NCBI RefSeq assembly: GCF_028283785.1
Contig: NZ_JAPWKB010000005.1
Span: forward strand, 248,001-312,000
DNA length: 64,000 nucleotides
Direction: 5' to 3'
Source: Paraburkholderia sp.
GTDB lineage: Bacteria > Pseudomonadota > Gammaproteobacteria > Burkholderiales > Burkholderiaceae
In this document: in pieces, positions 35,865-45,092 of the stretch
Layout: each line of letters begins with the position of its first letter
How positions within the stretch are numbered: the stretch's first letter is position 1
The notes under the pieces: model-generated
Told to the model about the DNA's origin: nothing
Databases searched by the model: none
What the model saw: the letters and a program-made list of their open reading frames with translations, nothing else
Translations under genes and position numbers: made by a program

Positions 35865-36758
35865 ATGGCACGCGAAAATCTGAACGACCTTCTCGCCTTT
35901 CTGGCGGTCGCGCGCGAACGCAGTTTCACGCGGGCGGCGGCGCAACTCGGCGTGTCGCAATCGGCGCTCAGTCATACGATCCGTGCGCTGGAAACACGGC
36001 TCGGCCTGCGTCTGCTGACCCGCACCACGCGCAGCGTGTCGCCGACGCCTGCGGGCGACCGGCTGCTCGCGACCATCGGTCCGCGTCTGGATGAAATCGA
36101 CGAAGCACTCGCGGCCCTCGGCGAGCTTCGCGACAAGCCCGCGGGCACGATCCGCATCACCACCGACGAGCACGCGGCCAGTTCGATTCTCCAGCCGAAA
36201 CTCGCGCAACTGCTGCCCGAGTATCCGGACATCAAGGTCGAACTGGTGATCGATTTCGGATTGACGGATATCGTCGCGCAGCAATACGACGTCGGCGTGC
36301 GGCTCGGCGATCAGGTCGCGAAAGACATGATCGCCGTGCGTATCGCGCCGGATATGCGAATGACCGTGGTCGGCGCGCCATCGTATTTCGCCGGTCGCAA
36401 GCGGCCCAAAAAGCCGCAGGATCTGACCGATCACAACTGCATCAATCTGCGGCTGCCGACCTATGGCGGTCTGTATGCATGGGAATTCGAAAAGGCCGGT
36501 CATGAGTTGCGCGTGCGGGTCGAAGGACAACTGGTGTTCAACGGCACGAACCAGATGCTGACCGCCGCGCTGTCCGGCTGCGGACTCGCGTACGTACCGG
36601 AAGATCTGGCGTTGCCGCATATCGCGGAGGGACGGCTGAAAGCGGTGCTCAAGGACTGGTGCCCGACGTTTCCCGGCTATCACCTGTACTACCCGAGCCG
36701 CCGGCAGTCGTCGCGCGCGCTGGCGGTGCTGATCGACGCGTTGCGTTATCGAAGCTAA
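35865..36758 (+). CDS. LysR-family regulator
   Basis: 297 residues: winged helix (about 1-60, FTRAAAQLGVSQSALSHTIRALETRLGLRLLTRTTRSV) and periplasmic-binding-like effector domain from about residue 90. Probably controls the divergent aldo/keto reductase. Confidence 0.93.
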   Translation: MARENLNDLLAFLAVARERSFTRAAAQLGVSQSALSHTIRALETRLGLRLLTRTTRSVSPTPAGDRLLATIGPRLDEIDEALAALGELRDKPAGTIRITTDEHAASSILQPKLAQLLPEYPDIKVELVIDFGLTDIVAQQYDVGVRLGDQVAKDMIAVRIAPDMRMTVVGAPSYFAGRKRPKKPQDLTDHNCINLRLPTYGGLYAWEFEKAGHELRVRVEGQLVFNGTNQMLTAALSGCGLAYVPEDLALPHIAEGRLKAVLKDWCPTFPGYHLYYPSRRQSSRALAVLIDALRYRS

Positions 36759-36926
36759 CGCGTCGCCGTTACCCTCGCCGGAAAACCCCGCACCACGATG
36801 GTGCCGCGAGCGCGCATCGTGTTCCGATGGTATGGTCCGCGAACGATGCGCTGCGGCGCAACATTACGCGTTTCGCGCGCCCCCGCGCGCGAGCGCGGCC
36901 TCACTTTTGCCCTTTCATTCGACCTT

Positions 36927-38183
36927 ATGCTGACCGAAAACCCCTCCCCGCAAACCGGCGACCTGCTGGACGACGACACTGCGTCGTCCACGCGTCAGTG
37001 GCTGGCCGTGGCTGCCGTGACGATCGGCGCGTTCGCGTTCGTTACGACGGAATTCCTGCCGGTCGGACTGCTGCCGCATGTCGCGCGCGAACTGGGAGTA
37101 TCGCCGGGCACCGCCGGGCTGATGGTCACGACACCGGGCGTCATCGCGGCCATTTCCGCGCCTGGACTGATGCTCGGCGCCGGCCGCATGGATCGGCGGC
37201 TGGTGTTCCTGCTGCTGACGGCGCTGCTGCTCGGCTCGAATCTGCTGTCCGCGTTCGCGCCGAATTTCACGGTCATGCTGATCGGCCGCGCGTTGCTCGG
37301 CGCGGCGTTGGGCGGTTTCTGGACGCTCGCGACGTCGGCCGCGAAACGCCTCGTCGAACCGCGCGACGCCGCCAGAGCGATGGCGATGATCCTCACCGGC
37401 GTCACCTGCGCGACCGTGATCGGCGTGCCGTTGGGCACGTTTATCGCCAGTTTCGCGTCGTGGCGGGTGTCGTTCATGGCCACCGGCGGACTGGTTGCCG
37501 TGGCGCTGGCGGCACAACTGTTTTTCGTGCCGTCGTTGCCGTCCGCGGCGGCGTTGCGCCCGTCGGATTTCGTGACGCTGCTGCGCCAGTCCCATTCGCG
37601 CCGAAGTCTGGTGATGGTCGCGCTGGTGTTCGGCGCGCATTTCTCATGCTTCACCTACGTGACGCCGTTCCTGCTCGGCGACGCACAACTCGATATGAGC
37701 GTCATCACGTGGCTGCTGCTCGGCTTCGGGATCATCGGCTTCTTCTCGAACTTCGTCGCATCGGCGACGGTCGTGAAAAACCTGAAACTAACGACGGCGG
37801 CAATGGTGTCGCTGCTGATGTTCGCGCTGCTGCTGATGCCTATCCTGCGACATGTTCCGCTCGGCGTGACTGCGGTTCTGCTGATCTGGGGCGTCGCGTT
37901 CGGCGCGCTGCCGCTGTGCTTCAGCGTATGGATCCAGCGCGCGACGCCGGATCAGCCGGAAGCCGGATCGGCGCTGTTCGTCAGCATCATTCAGGTGGCG
38001 ATTGCGGCGGGGTCGCTGGTGGGCGGAACGGTCGTCGATCGGGTCGGCATCCGGGCCGATTTCCTGCTCGGCGCGTCGCTTGCGCTGCTCGGACTGGCGG
38101 CGCTGGTGAGCGTCGGCGCGCGCGCCGACGTCCGCGAAATGGCCGACGCGACGCAGGTGCCATGCGAGGCGACGCTCGACTGA
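36927..38183 (+). CDS. MFS transporter, DHA1 drug-efflux type
   Basis: 418 residues and 12 expected helices. The first helix (WLAVAAVTIGAFAFVTTEFLPVGLLP) has the FVTTEFLPVGLL pattern of sugar/chloramphenicol exporters such as YdhP/AraJ relatives. I start at ATG 36927; the open frame to 36798 would add 43 residues with no membrane or signal character. No clear ribosome binding site at either position. Confidence 0.87.
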   Translation: MLTENPSPQTGDLLDDDTASSTRQWLAVAAVTIGAFAFVTTEFLPVGLLPHVARELGVSPGTAGLMVTTPGVIAAISAPGLMLGAGRMDRRLVFLLLTALLLGSNLLSAFAPNFTVMLIGRALLGAALGGFWTLATSAAKRLVEPRDAARAMAMILTGVTCATVIGVPLGTFIASFASWRVSFMATGGLVAVALAAQLFFVPSLPSAAALRPSDFVTLLRQSHSRRSLVMVALVFGAHFSCFTYVTPFLLGDAQLDMSVITWLLLGFGIIGFFSNFVASATVVKNLKLTTAAMVSLLMFALLLMPILRHVPLGVTAVLLIWGVAFGALPLCFSVWIQRATPDQPEAGSALFVSIIQVAIAAGSLVGGTVVDRVGIRADFLLGASLALLGLAALVSVGARADVREMADATQVPCEATLD

Positions 38184-38205
38184 CGCGCGCGCGTGGCGCA
38201 CCAGC

Positions 38206-38239
38206 AAATAAAAACGGCGCGCACCGAAGTGCGCGCCGT
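38206..38239 (-). terminator. Rho-independent terminator of the porin gene
   Basis: On the minus strand: an 11-bp GC stem (ACGGCGCGCAC/GTGCGCGCCGT, loop 4) followed by TTTTTATTT, 43 bp after the porin stop. Confidence 0.88.
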
Positions 38240-38281
38240 CGCATTCAAGCCGATACCCGGCGATACGCCGGGCCATCGTCA

Positions 38282-39379
38282 TCAGAACACGTTACGCATA
38301 CCGATTGCGACACCGGTCTGGTTGTTGCGACCCGGGAAGTCCGCGGTTGCCGCGCCCGTGCCGTGGATGAAGTCGACCGTGCCGTACACTTCCGTGCGCT
38401 TGGACAGCGAGTATTCGGCCAGCAACACGCCCGAGTAACGGACGCCGCGACCCAGCGTCGTGCCGTCTGCGTTCAACGCGTTACGCGAGTGGTCGTAGTA
38501 CGCCGCAGCCGTCAGCATCAACGGCGCCGTCACTTGCCACGTCGAACCGACGTAGAAACCGTCGTCGATGCGGTTGGTGTTGGTGACCGGCGTGCCCCAG
38601 CTTGCCGCCGGCGAGCTCGTCGCCGCCATGTACTCGTCGACCATGCCGGTGTTGTCCTGCGCGTGCATCCAGCCCGCGAACGCCTTGACCGTGCTGAACG
38701 CGTAGACCGCGCTGACGTTGGCAACGCGGAATTTGCGGTTTTGCGAGTCGCTGTTCTGCTGGTAGCCAGCGTCGAGCGACACCGGGCCGTACGTGTACGA
38801 CGCCGTCAGGCCGTACATGCTGCTCGCGCCGGTGCTGCCCGCGACGCCGCCAAAGCTGTACATGCCTTCGACGTTCAGGCCGCCGAACTGGCCGTTGTAC
38901 TTGACCGAGTTGTTCTGGCGCAGACCGTAGCCGAGCGCGCCCGGCATCCAGCCGTCCTGATCGTAGTTGCCGACCGTCAGCGGGTCATAGAGGTTGCCGA
39001 GCTGATCGAACAGCGGCGTGTTCTGACGACCGAACGTGACCGTACCGTACTGGTTGCTCGACAGACCGACATACGCCATCCGGTTGAACAGCGTGCCGCT
39101 GCTTGCCAGCGCGCCGTTCCACAGGTTGAAGCCGTTTTCGAGGCGGAACACCGTCGACAGGCCGCCGCCCAGGTCTTCGCTGCCCTTCAGGCCCCAACGG
39201 CTGCCCGTGATCGGGCCGACGCCCATCGCCACCTGGCTGTCGTTGTTCGCGTTCGCGTTCGTGAGATAACGCACGCTCGTGTCGACGATGCCGTACAGCG
39301 TGACCGAGCTTTGTGCAAATGCGGACTGCGCGGCAATCGCGAGCAGTGCGCCGCCAAGGGCGGAAATGGTTTTTTTCAT
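38282..39379 (-). CDS. Gram-negative trimeric porin (Burkholderiales type)
   Basis: 365 residues. MKKTISALGGALLAIAAQSAFAQ is a clean signal peptide; the mature part begins SSVTLYGIVDTSVRY, the opening of Burkholderia/Bordetella OmpC-like 16-strand porins, contains the loop-3 SNQYGTVTFGRQNT region, and ends in Phe (MRNVF). GGGGAG precedes ATG 39379. A general diffusion pore in the outer membrane. Confidence 0.95.
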   Translation of the reverse strand: MKKTISALGGALLAIAAQSAFAQSSVTLYGIVDTSVRYLTNANANNDSQVAMGVGPITGSRWGLKGSEDLGGGLSTVFRLENGFNLWNGALASSGTLFNRMAYVGLSSNQYGTVTFGRQNTPLFDQLGNLYDPLTVGNYDQDGWMPGALGYGLRQNNSVKYNGQFGGLNVEGMYSFGGVAGSTGASSMYGLTASYTYGPVSLDAGYQQNSDSQNRKFRVANVSAVYAFSTVKAFAGWMHAQDNTGMVDEYMAATSSPAASWGTPVTNTNRIDDGFYVGSTWQVTAPLMLTAAAYYDHSRNALNADGTTLGRGVRYSGVLLAEYSLSKRTEVYGTVDFIHGTGAATADFPGRNNQTGVAIGMRNVF

Positions 39380-39687
39380 CGAGAACTCCCCGTTTCTATT
39401 TATCCAGGCGAAACGCTCGCAATCCGGAGACAGCGGCGATTCATGCTCAAAATTTGTAACGGGTGCGATCATATTTCCGACAAATTAAATCGCGACCTAT
39501 TTTCTGCAGGGCTGTCGCCCGTTTACAACATCCATTTGACATTCGTATCGCGGGTTACGCCTCATATCCAGATCGGTTGACGTTTGCTGAAATGTCTTAA
39601 CAAGCGGTTGAGTCGATCGGGCTAGAGCGAGGAGACGCGCTCGACCGGTCGTCCGGTCCCCCGGTCGGAGTCTATAAGGAGCCTGCA
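39380..39687. other. Intergenic region between porin and small membrane protein
   Basis: About 308 bp with divergent genes at both ends. I see a TTGACA at 39536-39541 without a convincing -10, the porin ribosome binding site at the left end and AAGGAG at the right end; no gene. Confidence 0.5.
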
Positions 39688-40275
39688 ATGGCGCGCACCG
39701 AGCTGGCGGTACTCATCGGCGTCGGATTGCTCGCGCTGACCTGCCTGGTCGTGTGCGGCGTCTACGTGTACTGGTGCAGCGACGGCTACCGTGCACGCAA
39801 GCGCCGGACCGACGCACAGCCGGACGGCGCGCGACAGCCCCGGCGCAATCACCCACCGTTTTCGGAAACGGAGGCCATCATGGGCACCCAACTTAGCCAC
39901 CGCTGCAAGACCTCGTTGTATCGCGTGATGTTCGGCCATTCGCACGAAGAAAGCATCGTGTTCCTGATGGCTGCCAGCCGCGAAGCCGCGCAAAAACGCG
40001 CGACCGATGCGTTGTCGGTGATTCACGGCATCGCGACCGAAGAGGTCTATCTGTACAACCTGTCGTCGTTTCGCGAGCTGATCGAGAACGGCGTCAGCGA
40101 GGACGAAGATACGCGGATCTTCGAGCTAGCCTGGAAAGGCCCGAACGTGAGCGCATGGGCCGAACATCCACTGTTCCTGACCGACGACCCGAGCCTGATG
40201 GGCAAATGGGCCGAACTCTACGCCGACCTCGCGCGCGAACTGGCGACCATCGCGATCAACCGCGCGCGCGGCTGA
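39688..40275 (+). CDS. Unknown protein with N-terminal membrane anchor
   Basis: 195 residues, not recognised. Residues 5-30 are one membrane helix (VLIGVGLLALTCLVVCGVYVYW), then a basic, Pro-rich linker, then a soluble domain (about 65-195; SHRCKTSLYRVMFGHSHEESIVFLMAASREAAQKRA). ATG 39688 has AAGGAG upstream. Codon 65 is an ATG (39880) with its own GGAGG seven bases upstream, so a second, soluble product of 131 residues may be made. Confidence 0.6.
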   Translation: MARTELAVLIGVGLLALTCLVVCGVYVYWCSDGYRARKRRTDAQPDGARQPRRNHPPFSETEAIMGTQLSHRCKTSLYRVMFGHSHEESIVFLMAASREAAQKRATDALSVIHGIATEEVYLYNLSSFRELIENGVSEDEDTRIFELAWKGPNVSAWAEHPLFLTDDPSLMGKWAELYADLARELATIAINRARG

Positions 40276-40405
40276 TGCGAAACACGAAATCCCTACGCTT
40301 TCCTCTCTATTTTTCGCCTTCCCGAATCTAGCGATCCGTGCGCCGCTCGATGCGGCGTAACACGCTTGTTTGATAAAATCCGCGGATTGCAACATGGGAA
40401 TGCGT

Positions 40406-41299
40406 ATGGACTTCCGCCAATTCCGCACCTTCGTCATTGCGGCCGAGCAACTGCATCTCGGACGCACGGCGGAATTACTCGGCATCGCTCAACCGGCCGT
40501 CACGCAACAGATCAAATCACTCGAAGCGCAGCTCGGCTTCAAGGTGTTTCATCGGGTCCGTCGCGGCATTGAACTGACAGAAGCCGGCGCGATTTTTCTG
40601 GAACATGCGCAAGCGGCACTCGCGAAAGCGGAAACGGCCGTTCTCGCCGGACGACGCGCGAGTCGCGGCGAACTCGGCAAGATCTGCATTGCGTATGCGC
40701 ACTCGGCGATGCTCGAACCGGAGTTGCCTGCACTGCTCAAACGCTTCTCCGAAGCACGGCCCGACGTCGAACTGGAATTGCGCGATATCACCGTGCAGGA
40801 ACAGGTCAGCGCACTCGCCGACGAACGGATCGACGTAGCGTTCTTACGCTCGCCGCCAGGACCACTCCCTGCTTCGATCAAACTCACTGCGTTCTCGCGT
40901 CAACCTCTCGACGTGGTGCTCCCGCGCAATCATCCGGCGGTGCAATCGGACACGCTGACATTGCGCGATCTCGCCAACGAGCGCTTTATCGTCGTCGACG
41001 ATCCACCGGGCATCGGCATTGGACATCGGGTGCTGCAACTGTGCATGGAAGCGGGATTCGAGCCGGCGCATGTGCTGCGCGCGGGAGATTCGGTGAGTAT
41101 CGTCAGTCTGGTATCGGCCGGTTTGGGCGTGGGTCTGGTGCCGCGTTCGCTATCGCGATTCGGTATCGACGACGCCGTATTCAAACCCATTCCGATGGCC
41201 AACTGCTTTACGGAAATCGTCATCGCGACCCGCGCATTCGACCGGTCCGCGACGACCCGTCTGTTGCTTGAATTCGCTCAGAAACCCACCGGCGCTTAA
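40406..41299 (+). CDS. LysR-family regulator
   Basis: About 297 residues. MDFRQFRTFVIAAEQLHLGRTAELLGIAQPAVTQQIKSLEAQLGFKVFHR is a typical CbnR/BenM-like winged helix; the effector domain follows. In-frame ATGs at 40394 and 40400 are possible starts; 40406 has GGGAA upstream. No adjacent target gene is obvious: the FNT gene faces it from the other side of a relic. Confidence 0.9.
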   Translation: MDFRQFRTFVIAAEQLHLGRTAELLGIAQPAVTQQIKSLEAQLGFKVFHRVRRGIELTEAGAIFLEHAQAALAKAETAVLAGRRASRGELGKICIAYAHSAMLEPELPALLKRFSEARPDVELELRDITVQEQVSALADERIDVAFLRSPPGPLPASIKLTAFSRQPLDVVLPRNHPAVQSDTLTLRDLANERFIVVDDPPGIGIGHRVLQLCMEAGFEPAHVLRAGDSVSIVSLVSAGLGVGLVPRSLSRFGIDDAVFKPIPMANCFTEIVIATRAFDRSATTRLLLEFAQKPTGA

Positions 41300-41317
41300 A
41301 CGCGTCAATGCATCGAA

Positions 41318-41344
41318 GCGAGTGCCCCTCTCTGCGGCACTCGC
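41318..41344 (+). terminator. Hairpin after the LysR gene
   Basis: A 9-bp stem GCGAGTGCC/GGCACTCGC, 18 bp past the stop. No good T-run, so terminator function is uncertain. Confidence 0.35.
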
Positions 41345-41359
41345 CTTCCCGACAACGTT

Positions 41360-41500
41360 CTATTGCACTGCCACACCGCTTGCCGGATTCAAGGCGCTCG
41401 CGTGCGCCAGTTGCGCGGTCGCGCTCTTTGCTTGAACGCGCGCTTCGGTCGCTTGCATGTCCGCCCGACGTATCCGGTACTCGGCCTGTGAAGAGCGAGC
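41360..41500 (-). pseudogene. Relic of a DUF4148-like small exported protein
   Basis: The minus-strand frame ending at TAG 41360 reads AEYRIRRADMQATEARVQA near its end, close to the AxYPADIQAAEARVAA block of Burkholderiales DUF4148 proteins. There is no signal peptide or start in register; upstream the frame is basic and unrelated. I read it as a decayed 3' end. Confidence 0.35.
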
Positions 41501-41610
41501 ATTTGACGCCGCGCAATCAATCGAATCAAGCAAACTACGGCCGCGATTTCGATAAGAAGTTGTTATCGAAATACGAAAGAAACGGTAAGCACCGACACCT
41601 GGCCAACGCC

Positions 41611-41656
41611 AAAAGCAAAACGTCCGCCGTCCTCGACTAGAGGAACGGCGGACGTT
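41611..41656 (-). terminator. Rho-independent terminator of the FNT gene
   Basis: A perfect 12-bp stem AACGTCCGCCGT/ACGGCGGACGTT (41619-41630 with 41645-41656) with an inner CCTC/GAGG pair, followed on the minus strand by TTTTGCTTTT. It is about 90 bp after the FNT stop. Confidence 0.85.
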
Positions 41657-41748
41657 GACGACTCGCATGCCAAACAAAGCGCGCTAAAGATCCGAGTACT
41701 TCAATACCTTAAGCAACCACAACTGGCAGTCGGTACAACCGCGTCGGC

Positions 41749-42570
41749 TTAGCGACGTTGTAGACCATTTTCCGATGCGGGAATGCGTGCCTTCGACGGA
41801 TGACCGATACCGCCTTCCTGCAACCAGTAGCCGAGTCCCATGAAGATCGCACCACCGGCGATATTGCCGAGCGTGACGAAGAACTCGTTATGAATCGCGC
41901 CTTCGAGCGTGATGTTTGCCGGGTGATCGCCGATCAGTGCGAGTGCAAATGCAAACATGTTGGCGACGCTGTGCTCGAAACCGCTTGCGACGAAAGCGAA
42001 GATCGGCCAGAAGATCAGACCCAGCTTGGCGCTGTCATTCGACGTGCGCGCAGCCATCCAGATTGCAAGGCAAACCAGCCAGTTGCACAGCAGTCCCTTC
42101 GCGAACAGTGCGGTTCCCGGCGTGCTCATCTTGACCGACACCGACTTGAAGAATGCATCGGAGCCGTCGGTCAACAACACGCCGCCGCCCGCCAGATGCA
42201 GGATTTCCGCAAGCACCGTTGCGCCGATCAGATTGCCGATCCAGCACACGACCCAAACCACCACCAGCCCGCCCATTCCCGTCTCACCGCGCAACACGGC
42301 GAACGGCATGTACATCGCTGTACCGGTGAACAGTTCTGCGCCCGCGAACACCACGATCGTCAATGCACAGGCAAACACAGCGCCCATGATCAGATGCGCG
42401 TAAGCGGGATCGACGTGCGCGCCGACCGTGTACATCAGGATATCGCCGAAGCCAATATAAGCACCGGCCATTGCTGCACCGATGAGAAATGCCAACGGCG
42501 AGCGCAACACAGTCGCTGCCTTGTGAGCCCCGACCTTAGCGAATTTATCAATGCTTTCTGCGTACATCAC
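41749..42570 (-). CDS. Formate/nitrite transporter (FNT) family channel
   Basis: 273 residues with six helices in the FocA/NirC pattern: AGAYIGFGDILMYTVG in helix 1, CALTIVVFAGAELFTG, LLCNWLVCLAIWMA and ASGFEHSVANMFAFALAL, including the central His of SGFEHS. Forms a pentameric inner-membrane channel for formate, nitrite or similar monovalent anions. GGAGT precedes the ATGATG start. Monocistronic with its own terminator. Confidence 0.9.
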   Translation of the reverse strand: MMYAESIDKFAKVGAHKAATVLRSPLAFLIGAAMAGAYIGFGDILMYTVGAHVDPAYAHLIMGAVFACALTIVVFAGAELFTGTAMYMPFAVLRGETGMGGLVVVWVVCWIGNLIGATVLAEILHLAGGGVLLTDGSDAFFKSVSVKMSTPGTALFAKGLLCNWLVCLAIWMAARTSNDSAKLGLIFWPIFAFVASGFEHSVANMFAFALALIGDHPANITLEGAIHNEFFVTLGNIAGGAIFMGLGYWLQEGGIGHPSKARIPASENGLQRR

Positions 42571-42712
42571 AACTCCAGTGTTTCCGAATTCTTAGTCTCA
42601 CTCATGGTGCGACAAACTGGCGCGTATGATAAATCGACGCATCTCAAGATTCATTACAAAACGGAGCCAAACGTCTCGATTAAGGACCTGAATTCACTGT
42701 ACTCCTGCCACG

Positions 42713-42782
42713 ACGTCCAATCTGTGCACCTTTTGCGCCGATATCCTGACGATAGCCTTGCAATGGAGCACAGATTGGACGT
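42713..42782. repeat. 70-bp element with perfect 15-bp inverted repeats
   Basis: ACGTCCAATCTGTGC (42713-42727) recurs exactly inverted at 42768-42782 around a 40-bp core. Lies between the FNT start and the TonB receptor stop. It could be a paired operator, a tiny MITE or a hairpin; I cannot assign it. Confidence 0.6.
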
Positions 42783-42843
42783 GCGACGAGCAGTACACAC
42801 GTCAAGACGCGCCGCTTAGGAAAAACACAGCACGGACTCGCGT

Positions 42844-45000
42844 TTAAAACCGGTAGTTCAGCAGCAGTTCAAGGCGCCGGTCGTTGCCAAGCAGATATTG
42901 CGTCTCGTCGTAGTACGCGCTTTGCACGTAGTGGCGATTGAGCACGTTGTACGCACGCGCGGTGATCGTCGTGTCTTTGCGCGGCTTCCATGCGAGCGCC
43001 AGATCGACAGTCGTATAAGACGGCATGACCAGTTGATTCGCCGTATCCGCATAGCGCTTGCCGACGTACTTGACGCCCGCAATGCCTGTCCATGCCGAAG
43101 CGAAACGCCAGCTGACCCACAGATTCGCGAGACGCTGCGGCACCGAAACCGGCACATTGCCCGCGCGCGATACTGTCGTCCCACCTGAGCTTTCGACGAA
43201 ATCGTCGTACTTCGCGCGCAGCATCGACACATTCGCATCGATGCGCCAGTCGCGCGCGACCTCCGCGCCGAGTGTCGCTTCGAGTCCGCGCGACGACTGC
43301 TGCCCGACCTGAATCGAGTTATCCGGATTCAGTGGATCGGCGGTGACGAGATTGTTTTTGACGATCCGGTACGCAGCGAGCGACCAGTCCGCCTTGCCGC
43401 CAAGAAACGATTGCTTGATGCCGACTTCGATCTGCTTGCCCGTCGCCAGTGTGAATTTCGCTTTCGACGCGTTGAGCATCAGCAGCGAACTGACGGGATC
43501 TGCCGCGATCGAGTACTGTCCATAGACCGCGAGATCGGGTTGAATGTCGAACACCGTACCGACGCGCCAGCCCGTGTTCGCAAACACCTTCGTAAAGCCG
43601 CCGCCATTGACGAGGTCGTCGCGATTCACACTCGCATGGTCGTAGCGAATGCCGCCCACCACCGACCATCGCGATGTGATCGCGAGCCGGTCTTCGGCGA
43701 ACAGCGCGTACTGGTTCGATTGCGAGCGGTACTTCGGCGCTGTCCCCGCGACATTGATAAAACTGCCCGCGTCGAAGTTATAAGGATCGACGTATGACGT
43801 GCCCGAGTACGGCGAATTATTATCGTGCTGAAACGTGGTGTGATTCAGTTCGAAGCCGGTGGAAAAGGTGTTTTTCATACCAAGCAACGCGCTTTCGAGT
43901 GTCGCGGACGTCACGTTTCCATACTGCTCCTGATCGTGAAAGATCTCGGTATAACTGCTTCTTTCGATCAATCCCGATGAAGGCATATACGTGTAGTACT
44001 CGGCGTCTTTCCAGTGCCGGTTACTCTTCATCCGGTACAGCGTGCTCGTGACGCTAAGGCTGTCGCTGGGTTGCCAGTTTGCCGCCACCGTCGCCCATCT
44101 GTCGCGATACGAAATTACGCTGTCGCCGACGTTGTAATTCTTCGAATACAACGACGAGTCGAGTTTGCCATTGATCAGCGGGATGCCGAAATACTGCATC
44201 GGATGCTGAAAGCCTTGCGCATACGACGCCGTCACGTTGAGTTCCGGCGTGATGTCGTAACGGATCGCACCCGACACCGACAGGTCACGCGAATTGCCCG
44301 CGTCCACCCAGTTCGCCGAACGGTTGCCGCTGATGTCGAAGCGATACGACAGCCGGTCGTTGATCGCGCCGCCGCTGCCGAATGCAATGCGTGCGGTCCG
44401 TTCCGTGCCGACACCCAGCTGGATTTCGTTTTCGATCGGCGTGCGGGTCGGTTTCTTCGGCACGACGTTGACGACGCCGCCAATCGCGCCCTCGCCGTAG
44501 ATCACCGAAGCCGGTCCGCGCAGCACGTCGATATGATCGACGGCCCACGTATCGAACGGATACGTCACGCCGATTGCGCCATACGGGCGCACGCCGTCAT
44601 ACAGTTGCGTCACCGACGAACTGCCGACGAAACCGCGCGCGGACAGTTCCGAACCGCCGTTGCCCGGATGCGGCGATTCGCTGATGCCCGTCGCGCGACT
44701 GACCGCATCGACGATGCTTGCGTCGCCTCGTTCTTCGAGCGTCGCGCGATCGAGTTGCTCGACGCTTGCCGGCGTTTCGAGCGAAGTCAGTCCGAGACGA
44801 CTGCCAGTCGTCAACGGACGTTCGAGTGGATTCGCTTTTGCGGCAGTGACGCGAACCGTCGGAAGCTGTTTCGACGCGGCGTCGTTCGGCGCAGCCGGAA
44901 CATCGTTTGCGTCCTGTGTGGCGGGCGCGTTTTGCGCGTACGCCGCAGAAGCGAAAGCGGTCAGCGTGGCGGCGGCGAGAAGTGTGAGTGTGCGGATCAT
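42844..45000 (-). CDS. TonB-dependent outer-membrane receptor
   Basis: 718 residues. Signal peptide (TLTLLAAATLTAFASAAYAQ), plug domain (about 60-190, ASIVDAVSRATGISES, IDVLRGPASVIYGEGAIGGVVNVVPKKP) and a 22-strand barrel ending RRLELLLNYRF. It takes up a metal chelate using TonB energy. Last of a four-gene minus-strand set with PepSY and two DUF2946 genes, which points to iron or copper; no Fur box is visible. ATG 45000 begins the signal peptide; ribosome binding site weak. Confidence 0.9.
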   Translation of the reverse strand: MIRTLTLLAAATLTAFASAAYAQNAPATQDANDVPAAPNDAASKQLPTVRVTAAKANPLERPLTTGSRLGLTSLETPASVEQLDRATLEERGDASIVDAVSRATGISESPHPGNGGSELSARGFVGSSSVTQLYDGVRPYGAIGVTYPFDTWAVDHIDVLRGPASVIYGEGAIGGVVNVVPKKPTRTPIENEIQLGVGTERTARIAFGSGGAINDRLSYRFDISGNRSANWVDAGNSRDLSVSGAIRYDITPELNVTASYAQGFQHPMQYFGIPLINGKLDSSLYSKNYNVGDSVISYRDRWATVAANWQPSDSLSVTSTLYRMKSNRHWKDAEYYTYMPSSGLIERSSYTEIFHDQEQYGNVTSATLESALLGMKNTFSTGFELNHTTFQHDNNSPYSGTSYVDPYNFDAGSFINVAGTAPKYRSQSNQYALFAEDRLAITSRWSVVGGIRYDHASVNRDDLVNGGGFTKVFANTGWRVGTVFDIQPDLAVYGQYSIAADPVSSLLMLNASKAKFTLATGKQIEVGIKQSFLGGKADWSLAAYRIVKNNLVTADPLNPDNSIQVGQQSSRGLEATLGAEVARDWRIDANVSMLRAKYDDFVESSGGTTVSRAGNVPVSVPQRLANLWVSWRFASAWTGIAGVKYVGKRYADTANQLVMPSYTTVDLALAWKPRKDTTITARAYNVLNRHYVQSAYYDETQYLLGNDRRLELLLNYRF

Positions 45001-45092
45001 GATGGCATTGCGCGCTGTTACGCGTTCGTATGATGGGTAAGCGGCCGCTGCGACGTCGCGCGCGCGGCTGGACAGAGAGGCGTGATCGCGGT

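Noticed and set aside
36659..39580. Open frame of 973 codons on the plus strand
   Set aside because: It spans three real genes in other frames (LysR end, MFS, porin antisense) and has no protein-like hydrophobicity pattern.
40341..40357. CGCCGC-TCGAT-GCGGCG hairpin before the LysR gene
   Set aside because: A 6-bp GC stem is expected by chance in DNA this GC-rich and has no supporting context.
41308..41640. Possible small plus-strand gene after the LysR gene
   Set aside because: Ser/Arg-rich, no ribosome binding site, and it runs through the LysR hairpin and the FNT terminator.
45001..45092. Fur box before the first TonB receptor
   Set aside because: No GATAAT-type palindrome in this stretch or upstream of the DUF2946 genes.
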